Part shown: positions 36,123-50,157 of the stretch, piece by piece
How positions within the stretch are numbered: the first letter of the stretch is position 1
Layout: every line of letters begins with the position of its first letter
From: Lasioglossum baleicum
Taxonomy: Eukaryota > Arthropoda > Insecta > Hymenoptera > Halictidae
Assembly (NCBI RefSeq): GCF_051020765.1
Contig: NC_134941.1
Coordinates: 15,376,001 to 15,440,000, forward strand
Direction of reading: 5' to 3'
DNA length: 64,000 nucleotides
Notes under the pieces: model-generated
Seen by the model: the letters and a program-made list of their open reading frames with translations, nothing else
Databases searched by the model: none
What the model was told of the DNA's origin: nothing
Program-made: the position numbers and the translations under genes

Positions 36123-39051
36123 TACGTTAACCTTGAGGATTCTCGGAGAAAAGAAAATAAAATCCTACAAATCCGCGGTCTAGCTGTAACCAGTTGATCG
36201 CCAATTCTCCACCGGATATTCAGTGCTCTTTTAATTTTGCACCCCAGCGTATTCGGTAGATTCTGATCGAAATTTTCACCAGTTTGTCCCGATATTACAA
36301 AACAAAGTTTCAACAAGTAAAAATCGAGAAAACCTAATATCAATTACCGCGGTAGAAGGGTGCCGATTGCCAAGGAAACAAATTCGAAGAATGATCGCGC
36401 TGGACCGCAAAACATCGGCAAAACATCATTCCTTTGCGATGCGGAGAAAATCGGGGAGAAGGATTAGCTTGGTTCGATGGGCGTGGTGGTCCTCGGACAG
36501 GACATCTTGACGAATTTACAATGAACGAAGAGCTTGTAAATTCAGAAGCAGCCTGCCGCGCGTGTATCGTCTCTCTCGTCTTCTTCTCTTTGACAATACT
36601 TTCTGCGAGGAAGAAGACGAAACGGTTAAACAATGAGGATTTCCTCTTGTCGTGACGCCCACTGGCACCGTTCAACGGTCATTGGTAGTGTTATTGGCCT
36701 CGTGGGACCGGTTAATGGACGTCCACCACAAAGCGGTCACATGACAGACAACAGGGATTATGGGATTAACCACGAAGACCAGACACCCTCCCCGAGCATT
36801 CACTGGCAGGCATATTAGAGAGGGATTAGGCGGACTGTTGGCCCTCTGTCCGCAGTCCGCACTGCGAATTGGCTAAACTTTCGAGATAATCTGGTTAATG
36901 CTGTCCCTCGGCTGAAAGATCCGACGACAGGATCCGTGCAAATGTTTTGGTAACAACAGGATTAGGGAGGCGACGCGCGTGATTCGCTGACTGGCGCTAC
37001 TGATCGCTTTGATCAACCTGCTTGATCGCATTACCAAGGTGTTTGCCGGTCCCTCTAAACTCTAAGGGTTCGTCCAATTGTCTTGGCCTTGTCCTTGTCA
37101 CAGAACGCTGCATACCAGTAATTAAAAGGACACTCGACATTTCCCTGTTGCTCTTGTTTTTTGAACAATTTTTATAGCATCTCACGAGTATTAATTATTT
37201 ATCGAAATATCGATGAATAATCGGTTGTCGAGTACCTTCGGGGGTGCTGTAATTGGGGCGAGGTGTCTATAAGGGTCTAGAAATTTCGTTCTCTGGCAAA
37301 TCTTCCGGAGAAAGGGTTCGCGCGAGGCGACAAACGTCAGCGCGAAGTCGAGAATACACTTTGACGAGCATAAGCGGCCGCAATTACGCTGCCTAGGAAG
37401 TTTCCACGGCGGGATAGGCGAGTCGAACGCGCGTTACCACGGACACATTCCCCGCGGAAACCGTATCTCATTAATTGCCACTAATAATAGGTGTGCCTTC
37501 GCGTCGTCGCCGACACGTGGTTTTGCTTATTTATAGTCGCCGCGGATCGGCCTTTACACCTGATGGCATCCGTGAAAGCGGCGGAACATCCGCTCAGGCC
37601 CGAAAACCCCGCGGATTGAGACATTTCTGCTGGATCTAGGCTTGACTGATGCATAACAGCCTTTCTACCTTCCTCGTTTTGCTCCCACGCTGCCTCTGTG
37701 CGCTTGTCTTGCGCGCTAATTACCTCGGAATTGTTTTTTTTTTGTAGGACAACGCGTATCTCGAACACTGTTGATCTCGTCGAATTTACGGTAAATCCTC
37801 TGGCCCTGTTTCGATTATGTATCGCCGCGCCGCGCCGGGAATAAGATTAGAGACTGCGGCGAAGAAGAGTAAAGGAACAGAAGAAAAGAGATTCTATTCT
37901 GCGTTCCCGCAAGAAGAATAAAGAGAACCGCTAATGCGGCCAGGAACAAAGAACGAGGAACCCCCGCCGGCTCACCCGGTAGCATGTAATGGCGTCATTT
38001 CCTTGTCAGGCGTTTCCGGTGTAAATTAATTTATCAAGAAGCGAGAGGCCAGGAGTGGCCGGGGACCATTTCGTCCTCTCGCGAAGGCTTCGTCGTCGTT
38101 AAGCCTTCCTGGACCAGCCACGAAATTACGTCGGGTTTTTTTGCTCGCTTAAATTAGGAGCCAATTGGTCTCCGCGATCGCCCGCGTCCCGCTGCTACCC
38201 GCTCCGAACAAAATTGGATTTCGTGGCTGGATACGTCCCGGGCTCGGGGACGAAATCGCGGCAAGATTGATCACCGTCGCCATAGGAGCCTCTTCGGCAA
38301 TTTTTTCGAGCGGTCACGCGGGCCCAACGACGCTTTCTTGCGTCCAGCCATTCCGCGTATTTTCGCGCCGCGCCGGCAGACTTGTCCTCCTTCTTCTTGC
38401 CGAGATCCTGCACCCGTGAACACTCCTCGTGGTCCTCTCGATGACTCTCTGGAACCCGACAGGATACTCCACCGTGTCCCCGGATCCATCAGTTATTAAT
38501 TTTAACGCGTTTGCTACCTGTGTTCTCGCGGGGAACAGCGGAGATTATGAGAGTTTATTTTGCTTTTTCACGAAGAGAGAAGAATTTCGAGAAGCCTTGT
38601 GGATTCTGTGAAAGATTTTTACCAAATCTTTCAGGCAGGTTTGTTACTCGGTTTGGATGGCAGGCTTTGCTTCATTTTGAATAGATCTCCGTAGGAATTC
38701 AACAACTGGGATCATCGGCGTCGTTTAATAGCATCGTGACGTAACGTTTTAAGAATCGCCGGCTTTTCAGAGCGAATGCGTCGGTAGAATCATCTAGCGG
38801 CTAGCACATATGCAAAGAGTATCCTGAGAGATAGCGATACCGTGTAGGATAGCACGGGGCCAACGACGAGACGCGGCGCGGCGCGGGTGAGAGAGAAATA
38901 AGAAGAAAAATCGGAGAGAATGAGAGACAGAGGCGGGATCAAAGGAGCGGGATAGACTACGATCTCATTTCGAAACGTGAATGAGCCGGCGGCTACCTCA
39001 AACGAGCGCTCCTCCGGTCTCCTCTCCTCTTTTTCTCTTCTCGCTCTCTCT

Positions 39052-39072
39052 TTCTCTCTCTCTCTCTCTCTC
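39052..39072. repeat. (TC)n microsatellite in a longer pyrimidine tract
   Basis: CT dinucleotides inside a pyrimidine-rich strand spanning roughly 39011-39100. Confidence 0.85.
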
Positions 39073-40755
39073 CGTCTTTTTTTTCTTCTTCATTCCTGGC
39101 CAAGGTGGATTCGAGTTTTTCCTGGCACAACAATGGCGATCCTGCCGCTTGTAACACGGCCCGAACACCGGGATGATGCACCACCTATCCAGATAATGAC
39201 TAATCAAGCCACACGGGAACGAGCCGCGCCGGCGCTCATTGTTTTCTCGGCGGTCCATCAGACCTGCGCGCGTGACAGTTCAGGTAGCTATCTACCGACT
39301 CATCTTCATTCGATGCGTCGCGACGCATTGTTCCCTGTTTGCTGAACGGTTGTCTCCCTTTCGCTGGTTTGTCGCCAGCAGACGATCACTATTCCCCGAC
39401 GATGTTCCATTCGTCACCCTACATGTACTTTACGTCCACGTCGACAAAAACTGGAAGTATCGTTAAATTTTAGTGTATAGAAAAAAATGTCTAAAATTGT
39501 GAGGCGAACAACCAACAAACATCTCTCATAACATGTCTATCGGAAGGTGTAGTCTGTACCAACACCGAAACGAAGCCGAGAACGTTGATCGCATTCTTCG
39601 ATCGGATCGAAGATCTTTCAAGGCCGAAGCTCGATTTTGTTCTCAGTCCGACGCTTTCGGTCCTCGTTAAACGAGCCTGGCCCACCGAATTCGTCTCCCC
39701 CTTGGAACCCACTGCCTCTCTCTTTCTCTCTTTCTCTCTTCTGGCAAGATTTGTTCGTATGTTAAATCCGGTAGCTGATTGCGATCCGACACGGCACGAT
39801 CGTAACGGCCAGATAACTCTCCGTGCACGATCGCTAAACAAATGATCCCGATCTCTCCGAGCGATCGTTTTAATTAACCACCGGCCGGATGACGTGGGCC
39901 CATTACCACTCACCTCGGAGACGTCATCGCGCGAGCTGTTGTTAAATCGTCCGGGGTTTTTTATCGACGCAGACCGAGAACGGGCAATCCGTTCGCGCAC
40001 ACCGCGCCGATTTCACGTTTTCGTTTCACCAATGATTCGACCGTACGCAGCGTGTACAGCGAGTCCTTCCGTACGTTGCTGTAGAAACAGCCTTGTTGCT
40101 TCACGCAGGCTCTGTGATTCTTCGGAGTCGTTGAGACACCCCACCGAATCAATATGTTATTCTGATAGCGCACTGTTCAAATTGGTGCAGAAACACTGTT
40201 CCGAGGAATACGTAAAAATTCGTTCGAAAATTTGATGCTATCCAATCTTTCGTAGTAAATGCAGAAAATCCACAGTCTGTAATTTCATCGAGCCTCGAGA
40301 ATAAAGAAAAAGTCTGATAAGCGTGCGAAATCTACCCCCCACGCAGTCCATCGCCACCACAAGAGCGGAAACACGAGTTCGTCGGCTCGGCGCGGTACAA
40401 ACGCATTTTTCGCGGTTCTGCGACCATAGGGGGGACGTCGAACTGCTTAGACAGCGTCCGGAGAGTGCGGTTAATTACTTGGGGGCCCATTATCGCGCAC
40501 AATGAAGCCGGAGGGCCCAACACCTCTTCTCGCCTACCAATCCTCCGTTACCGTCGTCGTCGCCGCCGCCGCTGCCTTTCCAGTAGAGGGTGAGGATGTT
40601 TTTGTTTTTACCTAATTTGCCCGACGGTTTCTAGTGGTGTGGCGAGAAAGAGGATGGGCGGGAGAGGCTGTCGCCTCAGCCGCCATTTCTCGGGCCTACC
40701 AGATACCCATCCGCGGAAACTTGTCCAGTCATCGACGCTTGATCGAGCCGACGAG

Positions 40756-40830
40756 GATACCTTCTCCTCCTCTTCTTCTTTTTCTTCTCCTTCTTCTTCT
40801 TCCTCGCCTCTTCTTCCTCTTCTTCGTCGT
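40756..40830. repeat. Polypyrimidine (CTT/CCT) tract
   Basis: About 75 bases of nearly pure C/T on the plus strand, built from irregular CTT and CCT units. Open frames through it are compositional artefacts. Confidence 0.75.
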
Positions 40831-41560
40831 TTTCGAATCGCTCTGTTCTCCATCTTTTGCTTCTACCTTTTTCTGAGACTCGTCTAACGGGAACTAGTCT
40901 ATCGGGACACAGCCATTTTTTCGGGCCAACCACGATTTTCGAAAGGCTTCTTCGCCGTGAAAGTCAGCTCGACAAGATGTCACTGACACTGGCAAGACGC
41001 ATCTGCCGGTTTACAGGTGGATGCGCGCTTGACGGTGATCAACTTTCCCTCTTGATTTGCTCAGATGGGCAGCATTGTGCTCAAAATCTTTCGGTGTGTG
41101 CCTAAAGATATACTCCGCGATCTTCCGTGCGCGTTGTCTACATATACTATTTTCATTTTATTCCGTTGTCGTTTTATTAAATTCGGGGTTGGAGAAACAT
41201 TTTGTTCGATGCATAGAGGGTTTTAGGATAAAAAGTATTGTAACATGTCTGAGAAAAGAAAGGTATCGGGAACGTTGTAGTAGGCGTCATTCGAGCACAC
41301 TTTGGCTGAAAAAAACGGGTTGAGTACCGCTAGCCCGGTAGCCCGAAAGTTTAATTAATGATGCCGGAGTCCTGGTTCATTCATGCCCCGAAGAATTCCG
41401 AGTGAACTGCTCGCGTCCCCGGCAAAAAGGAACAAAGTCGAAGAGAGGGCCCGGCGAGACGAGCAACGAGAGGTTCGAATAAAAATTGGGGCGCATTGTG
41501 GCCCCCGGTTTTTTCGGCGACCCGCTGCGCCCCCGGGGAAAATTTCATATCCTTCCCAAC

Positions 41561-41589
41561 CTTCTTCTTCTTCTTCTTCTTCTTCTTCT
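41561..41589. repeat. (CTT)n trinucleotide repeat
   Basis: About ten uninterrupted CTT units. Confidence 0.9.
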
Positions 41590-43604
41590 CTTTTTTTATT
41601 ATACCGTCCCCTCGCTCCTCCGCCTTTCTTCTACCACAGCTCGAGCCGACAGGCTAATTCCAGAAGCTTGATTAGTTTTACCGTACAACAAGGCTTCGCG
41701 CCCGCGGCGCGCTACACGCTCTCATTTTCGTGCATAATGCACGGAACATGATTGACACGAGCAATACTGTTCACTGTGGAGCACGGGAGAAATGAATATC
41801 GATTTATTTCGATGTCCCAACCATGATCGGATGATCCATTTTTACATCTTCAATTCGAAGTCCCTAAGAATTCCTAACTCAAAGAATTTCTTCTGAAATC
41901 ATGTTGATTTTATGCTGGCGCGCCTAATAATATTAACACATTGTTGACCGGTCACGAGTTGACTCGTGTTTGCACTCGCACATTATCAATTTCAATTAAT
42001 GAAACCCAGGGCAAAGTAGAATATTTCAAAACCGTTGTTCATTCGGCGATTGCTATACAGTTTATGTTTAAAGTTTCATCTTAATTCGTTATGTATAAAC
42101 AAAGTTTATCGAAGTTTATTTCGATTGTTTTACATCCACATTCAATTACAAAATGATAGCCGGTGACACGAGCTAGCCTCTGTGTAAAATTGGGAATTTT
42201 TGGGAAATGCTGATAGAACTGTTTGGTGGATTCAGCATTGAGGATATCAAAAGTGAAAAGTCTATCAAGCTAGAGGAGCTGATGCGCGCAGCACTTGAGC
42301 GTTTTCGCAAGGTAATAGAGGGGAGTCGAATAGAAGAAGCCAGGTGAAATTGATGGTGCGAGAAGTCGGGTAGAAGTTGTCTTGATTTCAGTGGATTAAA
42401 GGGAATCAGGGAAACCAGCGGTCGTCGTCTTAGCGATGAGATTTCGTGGACATCGTGAACGTGGCGAAGAAGTCGCAATATTGCACGGTTTATTGCTGGT
42501 ACGACGGTAGATGCGATGGCGTTGCATAGGGGAGCATTAAGGCAGAGAGCGCTAAGAGAGACGGGTTAGGCCGACTGGGCGTCCGAAGGCGAAATTACTG
42601 ATTTTGTACGCCCCGGGGCATTCATTCCTCTCTAATGTCTCGCTTCCTCGTCTGTTTACACTAGGCTTCTGTTGCTCCCATCGCGTCTCGTCGCGTCGCC
42701 TCGCGTCGCGGATGAAAGTGGACTAACGGATGGAAAAAAGGGAACGCGTATTACACACGTGTCTGCTGTTCTGCTCCCTGTCCGCGTCGCTCTGCCATGA
42801 AGAAGAAAACCGTCTTATTTCCCGGGAATGCAAAAAAAACCGGGTCCAACCTTATGTCATTTGCCGGCCTTGCCGCGGAGACTTTGCTCTAAAACGTCCG
42901 GGAGAAATCATTTTTGAAAATGTCCACTCTCCACTCTCCATTCAAATTATCTTTCGTTCGAAAAGTCTTGACGCACGTTGTACACTAAGAATGAAGAAGG
43001 AATTCGAGTGTCGGTACGAAGAAGAGGGCGGCAGGTAGACGAGGAAGCAGGGAAAAGGGAGAGAGTGTCGGACACAGGTGGGTGTCGGCATCGTTTGTAA
43101 CGCGAGAGCTGCGAAGCCAGTTCGGCTCCCTCGTTCTTCCACCCCCGCAGTCGGTGGCAAACCGAAAAGTCCTGCGTCCGGTATATGAAATCGAGATCGA
43201 GAGGTAATAGAATTTCGTGTTTACACTACCACCGAACGAGGGGAGCCTGGTGCTGCGCGCATACTGATTCGGGAGAGGAACAGGACGGTACTTATACTGA
43301 CACCTGGGCTGTCGGAAATCCTATTTTGAATCCTCGTTCCTTAGCAAGTACAATTACAACTGTAAGTCTAAGAATCGTTAATTACTTGATCATACAAAAG
43401 GCAAAGTTCGCGTTACCAATTAAAGGGGCGTGACAGAGAGAAAGAGAGAGAGACGATCGAGCTTGGAAAAATTCCGGTGGCAGGTATACGAGGATCGAGC
43501 GATCGCGTTAATCGAATCGAGCCACGTCAGCTGAAATCGGAAACCCTCGGATCACGATCGCCGGTCTAGTCACGTCGTCGCCGCGTCGCCGTTGCGCGGC
43601 GAGT

Positions 43605-43631
43605 CAAGACTATTCCCGGATAATAGTCTTG
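43605..43631. repeat. Hairpin, 10-bp arms with 7-base loop
   Basis: CAAGACTATT pairs with AATAGTCTTG across CCCGGAT, in GC-rich DNA. Confidence 0.8.
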
Positions 43632-44069
43632 GCCGAAGTTAATCAACGGGACTCGTTTGCACGCAGCTGGGAGTCACTCCCAGCGGTTCTTGCACCTCTC
43701 CGGGAGAGAATCTCTTCTATGTAATCAAGGTGGAAAGCGTGTTGCATCGTGTAAGAACCAACTCGAGAGAGGTCCACAGAGCGTTGAAGAAAACTAATAA
43801 CGCGATTAATTCGCACGATGCGCGAAAAACGCGGAAGCCGAGCCGCCGCACCGCGTGCACTTCTCTCCTCTCTTCCTTTTTCGTGGATTCGAACTATTCG
43901 AGTCAGTATACGGGCAGGGTGCGTGCACCTGCGTGCATCTGCGTGCACTCGCTCGCTCGCTGCGAGCTCAATGGCCCGTGTCGGCATGCATCAGCCGAGA
44001 TGAGGCTACCGTGCACTGCGAGCACTGCGAGTGCACCGGAATGCAAGCGCGTGCCATCTGCATTCCGAC

Positions 44070-44099
44070 CGGCGCGGCGCGGTGCGGCGCGGCGCGGCG
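44070..44099. repeat. GGCGC pentanucleotide tract
   Basis: Near-tandem GGCGC units within a CpG-rich stretch. Confidence 0.8.
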
Positions 44100-46586
44100 A
44101 CCGGGAACGATTCAACGTAGTCGCGAAGCGAAATCGCGAGGGAAACGCGACGGATCGTTCCGAATCGATCTGGACGCGACAGGGGACACGATTTTTATCT
44201 GCTGCCACTTTCCAATAAGTATGCTCGATCGATCGCTAATCCTTACTGCCGCCAACATCGTTCGGATTCTCTGGTGAACAAGAAATTGCAGGTCTCCAAA
44301 AGAATTTGCAACTTTACAGTGACGAAGACAGCAGTCTGCTTTGTGTATTGTGTTTTTTCAACAAGTGCTTCCACTATAAAAATGCTGACACTGTGGAATG
44401 TAATTAATATCGCCACGTCCCTGGTCGTTGTCCTTTGAATCAGTCAACTCCTCGCAGAAAGTAGCCAAAGTGGAACTAGTAACGGATATCGACACGATTC
44501 CCACGAGTCTTGCAATCTCACAAAAAGTTGTCTCGTCGACGTTCGAGGACAGTTCTCCAGCTCGATTCGATGAAACGGGGTACGTGCTCGTTGATTTACA
44601 GTTTCTGCCTGGTCGAATCGTCGATCGGACGATCCGAGGATCGATAGATCGTCGAGCTATTTGCTGGTTTTTCGTCACGGTCACCTACCGCGAATACCAT
44701 TTCGTGTGAAGATTTAATTTCGTTGGTGTTCTGGCGTGAGAATGTCTAACGAATGGGACTGCGATGCTTTTTACCTGGTGGCATACTTGGTTTCGTTTGC
44801 ATCATCGCGGTGTTCTTTTTATTCTTATGCAAATTCTTTATTTTTACCTATCATTTTATGAGCTGAAGAATGTGGGAAAAATTTCGCCGTGAGAACTTCT
44901 GAGCAACGAGACAGTAATGCTTTTTCTGTGCTGTGACTATTTATAATATTTCATTTGCATCGCAATTTCATTAAATGTTTGAGCTTTGAAACAGTTTATT
45001 TTTCTGTCTAGCTTTAAGTTTACAAATTTTACAAATATCCATGCAAAAGTGCATATAAGTCTACAGAGATTAATCGTCTCTATATGTATACCGTCGGAAT
45101 TATTCTCGATGGAAAGCAATGAGAATAAAACGATCGAAGATTGAAATTTTTAATTTATTTCAAGGAGATCGAACCAAGAGTTCGATGTCAGCGTCCGAGG
45201 ATCAAATTTCCCCGAATTAAGGCTGATCAGCCGGAATCAGGCGCCCACGTGGCTTCGTCATACTCGTGACAAAGTAGAATTTTCAATTGCAGGATACGCC
45301 CGGTTGTACGAACCGCGGCTAATCCCATAAATCGAGCGTGGAGAGACCGGCCCCGTGAGGGTGTCGAAGAAGCGACCTCGGTAGAAAAATTAATCATCCT
45401 CCGAGTTAATTGGCGCGCATGATTAAGCCGCCGCTGGTCAACCTGATTTCCCTGCTCCGACTGATCCTTACACCGACGCTTCTCCCTGTTAGAACTCGAT
45501 CCGCGCGCTTGCTTTTGCAAACTACCGCAAATCAACTACCTCAATTTTCACAGGCTTAATAAACTCACTCGCGGCAAGGAACAAATCGAATAAAGAAAAC
45601 GGGGGTCAACGACGAAAAGAGAAAATTTGACGGCTTCTCACGATTTAGGAATTACCCGGTCTACCGACCGACAAACGAAGTCGGAAGTTCTTTGCGTTGA
45701 AGTTTCGCCACGAAACTTCACTGTTTTTAGCGAAAGTGAAAACGCGGGGTTCGGGGTGCGCAGGAAAAAAAGCGTTGATCGGTTGCAGAGCCGCGACGAA
45801 GGAATCGAAACTATACCTACGTAAGTATACGTAGCGTTCGGAGTCCCCCCGCTTTCGGATTCAAATGTTCCGCGCGCGCGGTCCGCGAGTTATGCAATTT
45901 TCTCTCCGGATTAATAACTCTCTGTTTTTCTTCTTTTCGATGATTATTGGCCCCGTCGTCGCGTCGCAAGGAATCGTTTGCGTGCCGCGAAATTTCCCGA
46001 TGCAAATGGCTTGTAACTGACCCACCGCAGTGTCGGACCAATTTAAGGGATCATTTCCCGGCCCGGCCATACTTCACATCAGAGCGTTGCGACGAGGAGA
46101 GCGAGAGCCTCGTGATGAATTAGGGGACCACACACGCTACACACGATGCACCGCTCTGCACCCTGCACGCGCGCATCCTCCGGGCTGCAATTTCAGATCG
46201 GGCGGTCTCGATTCACTTTCGCAAGGCCATTCGATTTGTCCCTGTTAAATCCTCTGTGCCAGTAGAAAAATTGTTGAGCAGATTTTATGCTTGGATTTTC
46301 GTTGTGCAATTCAGAAGAATTTTTCTGAAATACCCGTTTACTTCCATAAAAATGCAGGAAATAAAAACGGTAAGTCCAACTGAGAAAACGTTCTTAAAGA
46401 ACTGCAGAAGGAATGTGCAGTGGAGGGTTAAATTTTTTCTCGAGGGTGCAATTTCAATCGCAAAGGCGAAGCGAGAAAGGAAGGGAGGATCGATGGATCC
46501 CTCGAATTCCAGTTCACAGTTAAAAAGCAAACGTTTGAAAGACGCCGCGCAGCTCGCGTTCCATGATGGTGTCGGCACGACGTTGT

Positions 46587-46665
46587 AGAAGGTGGAGGAG
46601 GATGAAGAGGATGCGAAAGAGAAGGTGGTGCAGGTGGAGGAGGAGGAGAAGGAGGAGGAGGAGTA
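46587..46665. repeat. Polypurine GGA/GAA tract
   Basis: About 80 bases of almost pure purine on the plus strand, richest in GGA units towards its right end. Confidence 0.8.
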
Positions 46666-47867
46666 GCCAGGGTCGCGGGCTTTCTCACACGAAAATCCAA
46701 TTTTACAAAAATATCGGTCTGGTAATGAGAAATAGCCGCTGAGTCACTCCGGTCGCCGGTAAAAACTTGAAGAAGCCGGCTTGTTTCTTGGCTCGTATAC
46801 GCGGCTCCTCAGCGTCCCACGCCCCCGGCCAATGAGAAAAATCAACCCCTCTTCTCTGTGTCCCTCCTTCCACGTTTCGTTTCTTGATCGTGATCCGATC
46901 TTCCCTTTCGCCGAAGGTAATCTCGATCGAAACGTCGATCTCTTCGTCGAAACTTCCTCTCGATATCATCTCGCCCAGTATGTAGTATGTAGATAGTAAT
47001 AAATTCTAGTGCCGCCAGACTCGATTTCGAAACAAGGGAAACGACAACACGCGCCGCGTTACTCAAATTTGATACAGCTATCAATTATCTAGCGCATGTT
47101 CGTCTTTGTTTCTGGGAATGAAGTTACAAATCTTTGAATTGTACAAAGAAAATTAGAAAATTGGAAGCCATTATTTAACTGGTAGGCAGATTTACAGTCG
47201 ACAATTTGACTGGATTATGTATGAGGTACAAATTAATGGGTTCGGTACGTTTGTCGCCTGCGTAGAATTCTAGCAAAATGCTATTAGAACTATTTAAACT
47301 CCAAACAATGCCATGGTAATTACTAGACCGCGGGTTTTGATGCATTTCTGAAGAAATTCGCTAGCTAAAATATAAAATGGTAAAAGACCAAAAAAAAAAA
47401 TGCAAGAGTGTTGTTTCGAATAAATACAGGCAACTGAAAAAGACACTATACCAAATTGATTTGTGCATCCACTTTCCCAGCAACTCGATATCTCGTCAAG
47501 GAAAGCAAAGTCGAGAGAGGCGTAAGACGGTAGCAGCTCGATGCGTTTCACCGTGACGGCCGCCATTGTCCAGTCGTACACGTGAAACCGGCTCGTGTTT
47601 TCCTGCGGCGCGAGTGCAACGTGCATCGTCTGCAGTGTGCGGCGTGCACTCTCGCGCACGCACACACCCTCGCAGCAGCACACCGGCCAGGTGAACCCAG
47701 CCGAGAGAGCGGTGTTTTTCGTCTTTGGATTGGAAGAGGAGGCGAGCGAGCGAGCGCGTGTGAGTACGCGTGCGTGCATTCGAGGCAGGCGGCCGTATGA
47801 TAAATGCATCCGTGGCGGTCGACGTGCAGCAAATGAGGGGCATACACACGTCGCGACTCGCGACCTA

Positions 47868-47896
47868 TACACACACACACACACACACGCGCGCGC
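47868..47896. repeat. (AC)n followed by (GC)n alternating purine-pyrimidine tract
   Basis: An AC dinucleotide run passes directly into alternating GC. It sits in a CpG-rich stretch with many CGTGCA words. Confidence 0.85.
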
Positions 47897-50130
47897 ATGC
47901 ACGTATGCGTAGTGTTCCTGGGTACGTTAAAAGATCCGCCAAAGGCCGCGCGAAATTATAATGCCGCCTGCGTGCATCTCGGATGGAAATCGATCTTTCT
48001 TCCATCGACTGTCATCGGCCATCGGCCGTCAATTCGGAGTCATTTGTTGGCCCGTGCTGATGGTGGTCGGTGTATGTACGCTGTCCTGGCTGCTGGCGAA
48101 ATTTGCGAGGAAACGAATCGGTTGATCGATCAACTTCCGCTGTAATTGAGAAAGTTGAACGAATCCTTCTCTTCCGAGTTGGACATTTTTTGGATAAGAT
48201 AAAAGCTTCAGATTTGGGAATAGCATCATTAGATAGAAACGTTGAAGAACACGCGGAACCTTAAGAGAATCAGTGAACACGATTCTAGAAACCAGAAGCT
48301 AGCTCGTTTAGTCGGGCCAAGAAAAAGCAGGAACTCATCGGCCTCCATCATCCTACTCGACAATACGCGTACAAAATTACACCGCGTCTCTCTCTCCCTC
48401 TCTCTTTCTTCTTTGAGTTTTCTTGATCTTATTAAGGTCTGATAGATCCAGCGGACTAGCCAGTCTGAAAAGAATTCCTCGATCTCGATCCTGAATGAAG
48501 TCGTGGCTACCGTGATAACCCGCGGTGAGACCCGACATGATGAAGAGAATCCCGCGATGGGAGGCGTCATTGTGATCCGGATGTCATACATTAGCGTCCA
48601 GGATAATGGTTCGAAGTCAGTATCAGTCGTACGTTTCCCAGAACCTTTAGAAACTCCTCTGGAACACGAACAATTATTATCGGAATGAAAAATATCGAAC
48701 GACCTCGTTTGTTTTCCTATTGTTTCTCGTTTCACCGAAATTCTGGCATGCCGAGCGAAGAGGATCTCTCGCGATATTATTCCCGTGCTAATTAGTCTCG
48801 CAGCACGTTATCGATTCCGCGGATTGGCAAACGCGAAGTCGCTATCGCGATTAATTAAAAAACGGCGTGATTTCCCGTGTCGCGTGTCTTCCCGTGTGTC
48901 GGGTCGCATGCGTCGCGTCGGCCGGCGCCCGATAAAATTGCACCGCTTAATGACCGTCGTTGATGAAGTCGCCTAAGTGAAAAAATATGCAAACCACTTT
49001 TTTCCCGGCAGCCACCGTTCGCCGGCCGTGTAAGCGTTCAGAAATAGCCGATGAATCGTCCGTTCGAACGGCTCGTACGGCCTTCCGCGAGGATTTTCTT
49101 CCCTGGGTGAAGGGAAATAGCAGAAACGAAAATTTCAGGGATTTACCGGGCGGAATTGCGGTAAAAATCGGACAATTGTAGACAGCTGGCGCTGCAGTTG
49201 GGTAATTCGAGTCATCAGACATCGCTGGAATTGCACCTCGAGCTGCGACGCGGCGGTTATATCGGGATTCGAAATCTACTTGCTCCGCTTCCTCGACCGC
49301 TTCTTCCTCGTCTACCAGGCGCCAGCCCTTGAACAAAAATTTGTTCCACCTCAACTATCGAAAGTATCATTGCTGAAAAATACAGGAACGTTCTTCGACC
49401 TTCGCTGAACCAGAGAAAAATACCTTTTCACCTAAAATCAAAGAGAACGTGCTAAAAGAAATATTTATATCATTTCTATATGAGGTGTCGGTCTACAAAT
49501 TCGCTAATGGAATGAAAATGCTGCCGAGTCTCGATCGACAACGATCGTCGTATGCACGGTGAATGATTCAGTGGTACACCTTGGATCGGAATCGCAGACG
49601 GGAAGCCCGATGGATCGACAGCGGAGGTCTCGATCGTTCGTTACGTCACTCGAAAAGGACTCGCGTGATTTCATCACTCTCGACTAATGACTTTATACTC
49701 GCAACGGCGGCGCGGCGGCGGCGTTGGCAGCGATTATTAGCGAGATCGATCGTGTCCGCGATTTCGCGACCAACACGATGACGCAATTCCGATTACTCAA
49801 CGTCGTGGCCGACGAGTTTGCAAAGCCGGAATGTGGATCAAAGTCACAAGACGCCACCGCACCGGATGGCCCGTGAACTTAGCGACTTCCTTTTCTCCGT
49901 TTTCCGAACACCTCGCTATCGCGTTCGAAATTCGTTTTGCCCGTAAAAAATGATGATGACAGCGGCGCGTTGACACTGTTGACAGCGTGTCGAGGGAGCG
50001 TGCTCCCCCAACAGAAAAAAAAGAAGCGCGTGACTAACAACGGGTCAAGATTAGAATTCAAAGGGACGCGACTCGCGCGTGCGATCCAGCACCCCGTGAG
50101 AAATATCGATCGTTCGATCCACGCCGAATC

Positions 50131-50157
50131 GACTCGACTCGACTCGACTCGACTCGA
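50131..50157. repeat. GACTC pentanucleotide minisatellite
   Basis: About five uninterrupted GACTC units in non-coding DNA. Confidence 0.9.

Larger units (their letters stand above)
28223..43000. other. Gene-poor region, first part
   Basis: About 15 kb without a supported exon. It holds TC/GA microsatellites (29331-29353, 29622-29652, 39052-39072), two mariner-like MITEs (30048-30215, 35902-36122), one copy of a dispersed repeat (32308-32581), a 24-bp palindrome (35425-35448) and pyrimidine tracts near 40.75 and 41.56 kb. Open frames here are short and low in complexity. Confidence 0.5.

Noticed and set aside
39491..40000. Minus-strand open frame of 169 codons
   Set aside because: Arg/Ser-rich random composition with equally open frames on the other strand; no homology recognised.
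43730..44277. Several overlapping plus-strand open frames in GC-rich DNA
   Set aside because: Three frames are open together because of low AT content, with Ala/Arg/Cys-rich products from CGTGCA and GGCGC repeats.
47294..47902. Minus-strand open frame of about 202 codons
   Set aside because: Its N-terminal half comes from CA/GC repeats (runs of Cys-Val and Arg), and competing frames are open on both strands, so this is a low-stop GC-rich region.
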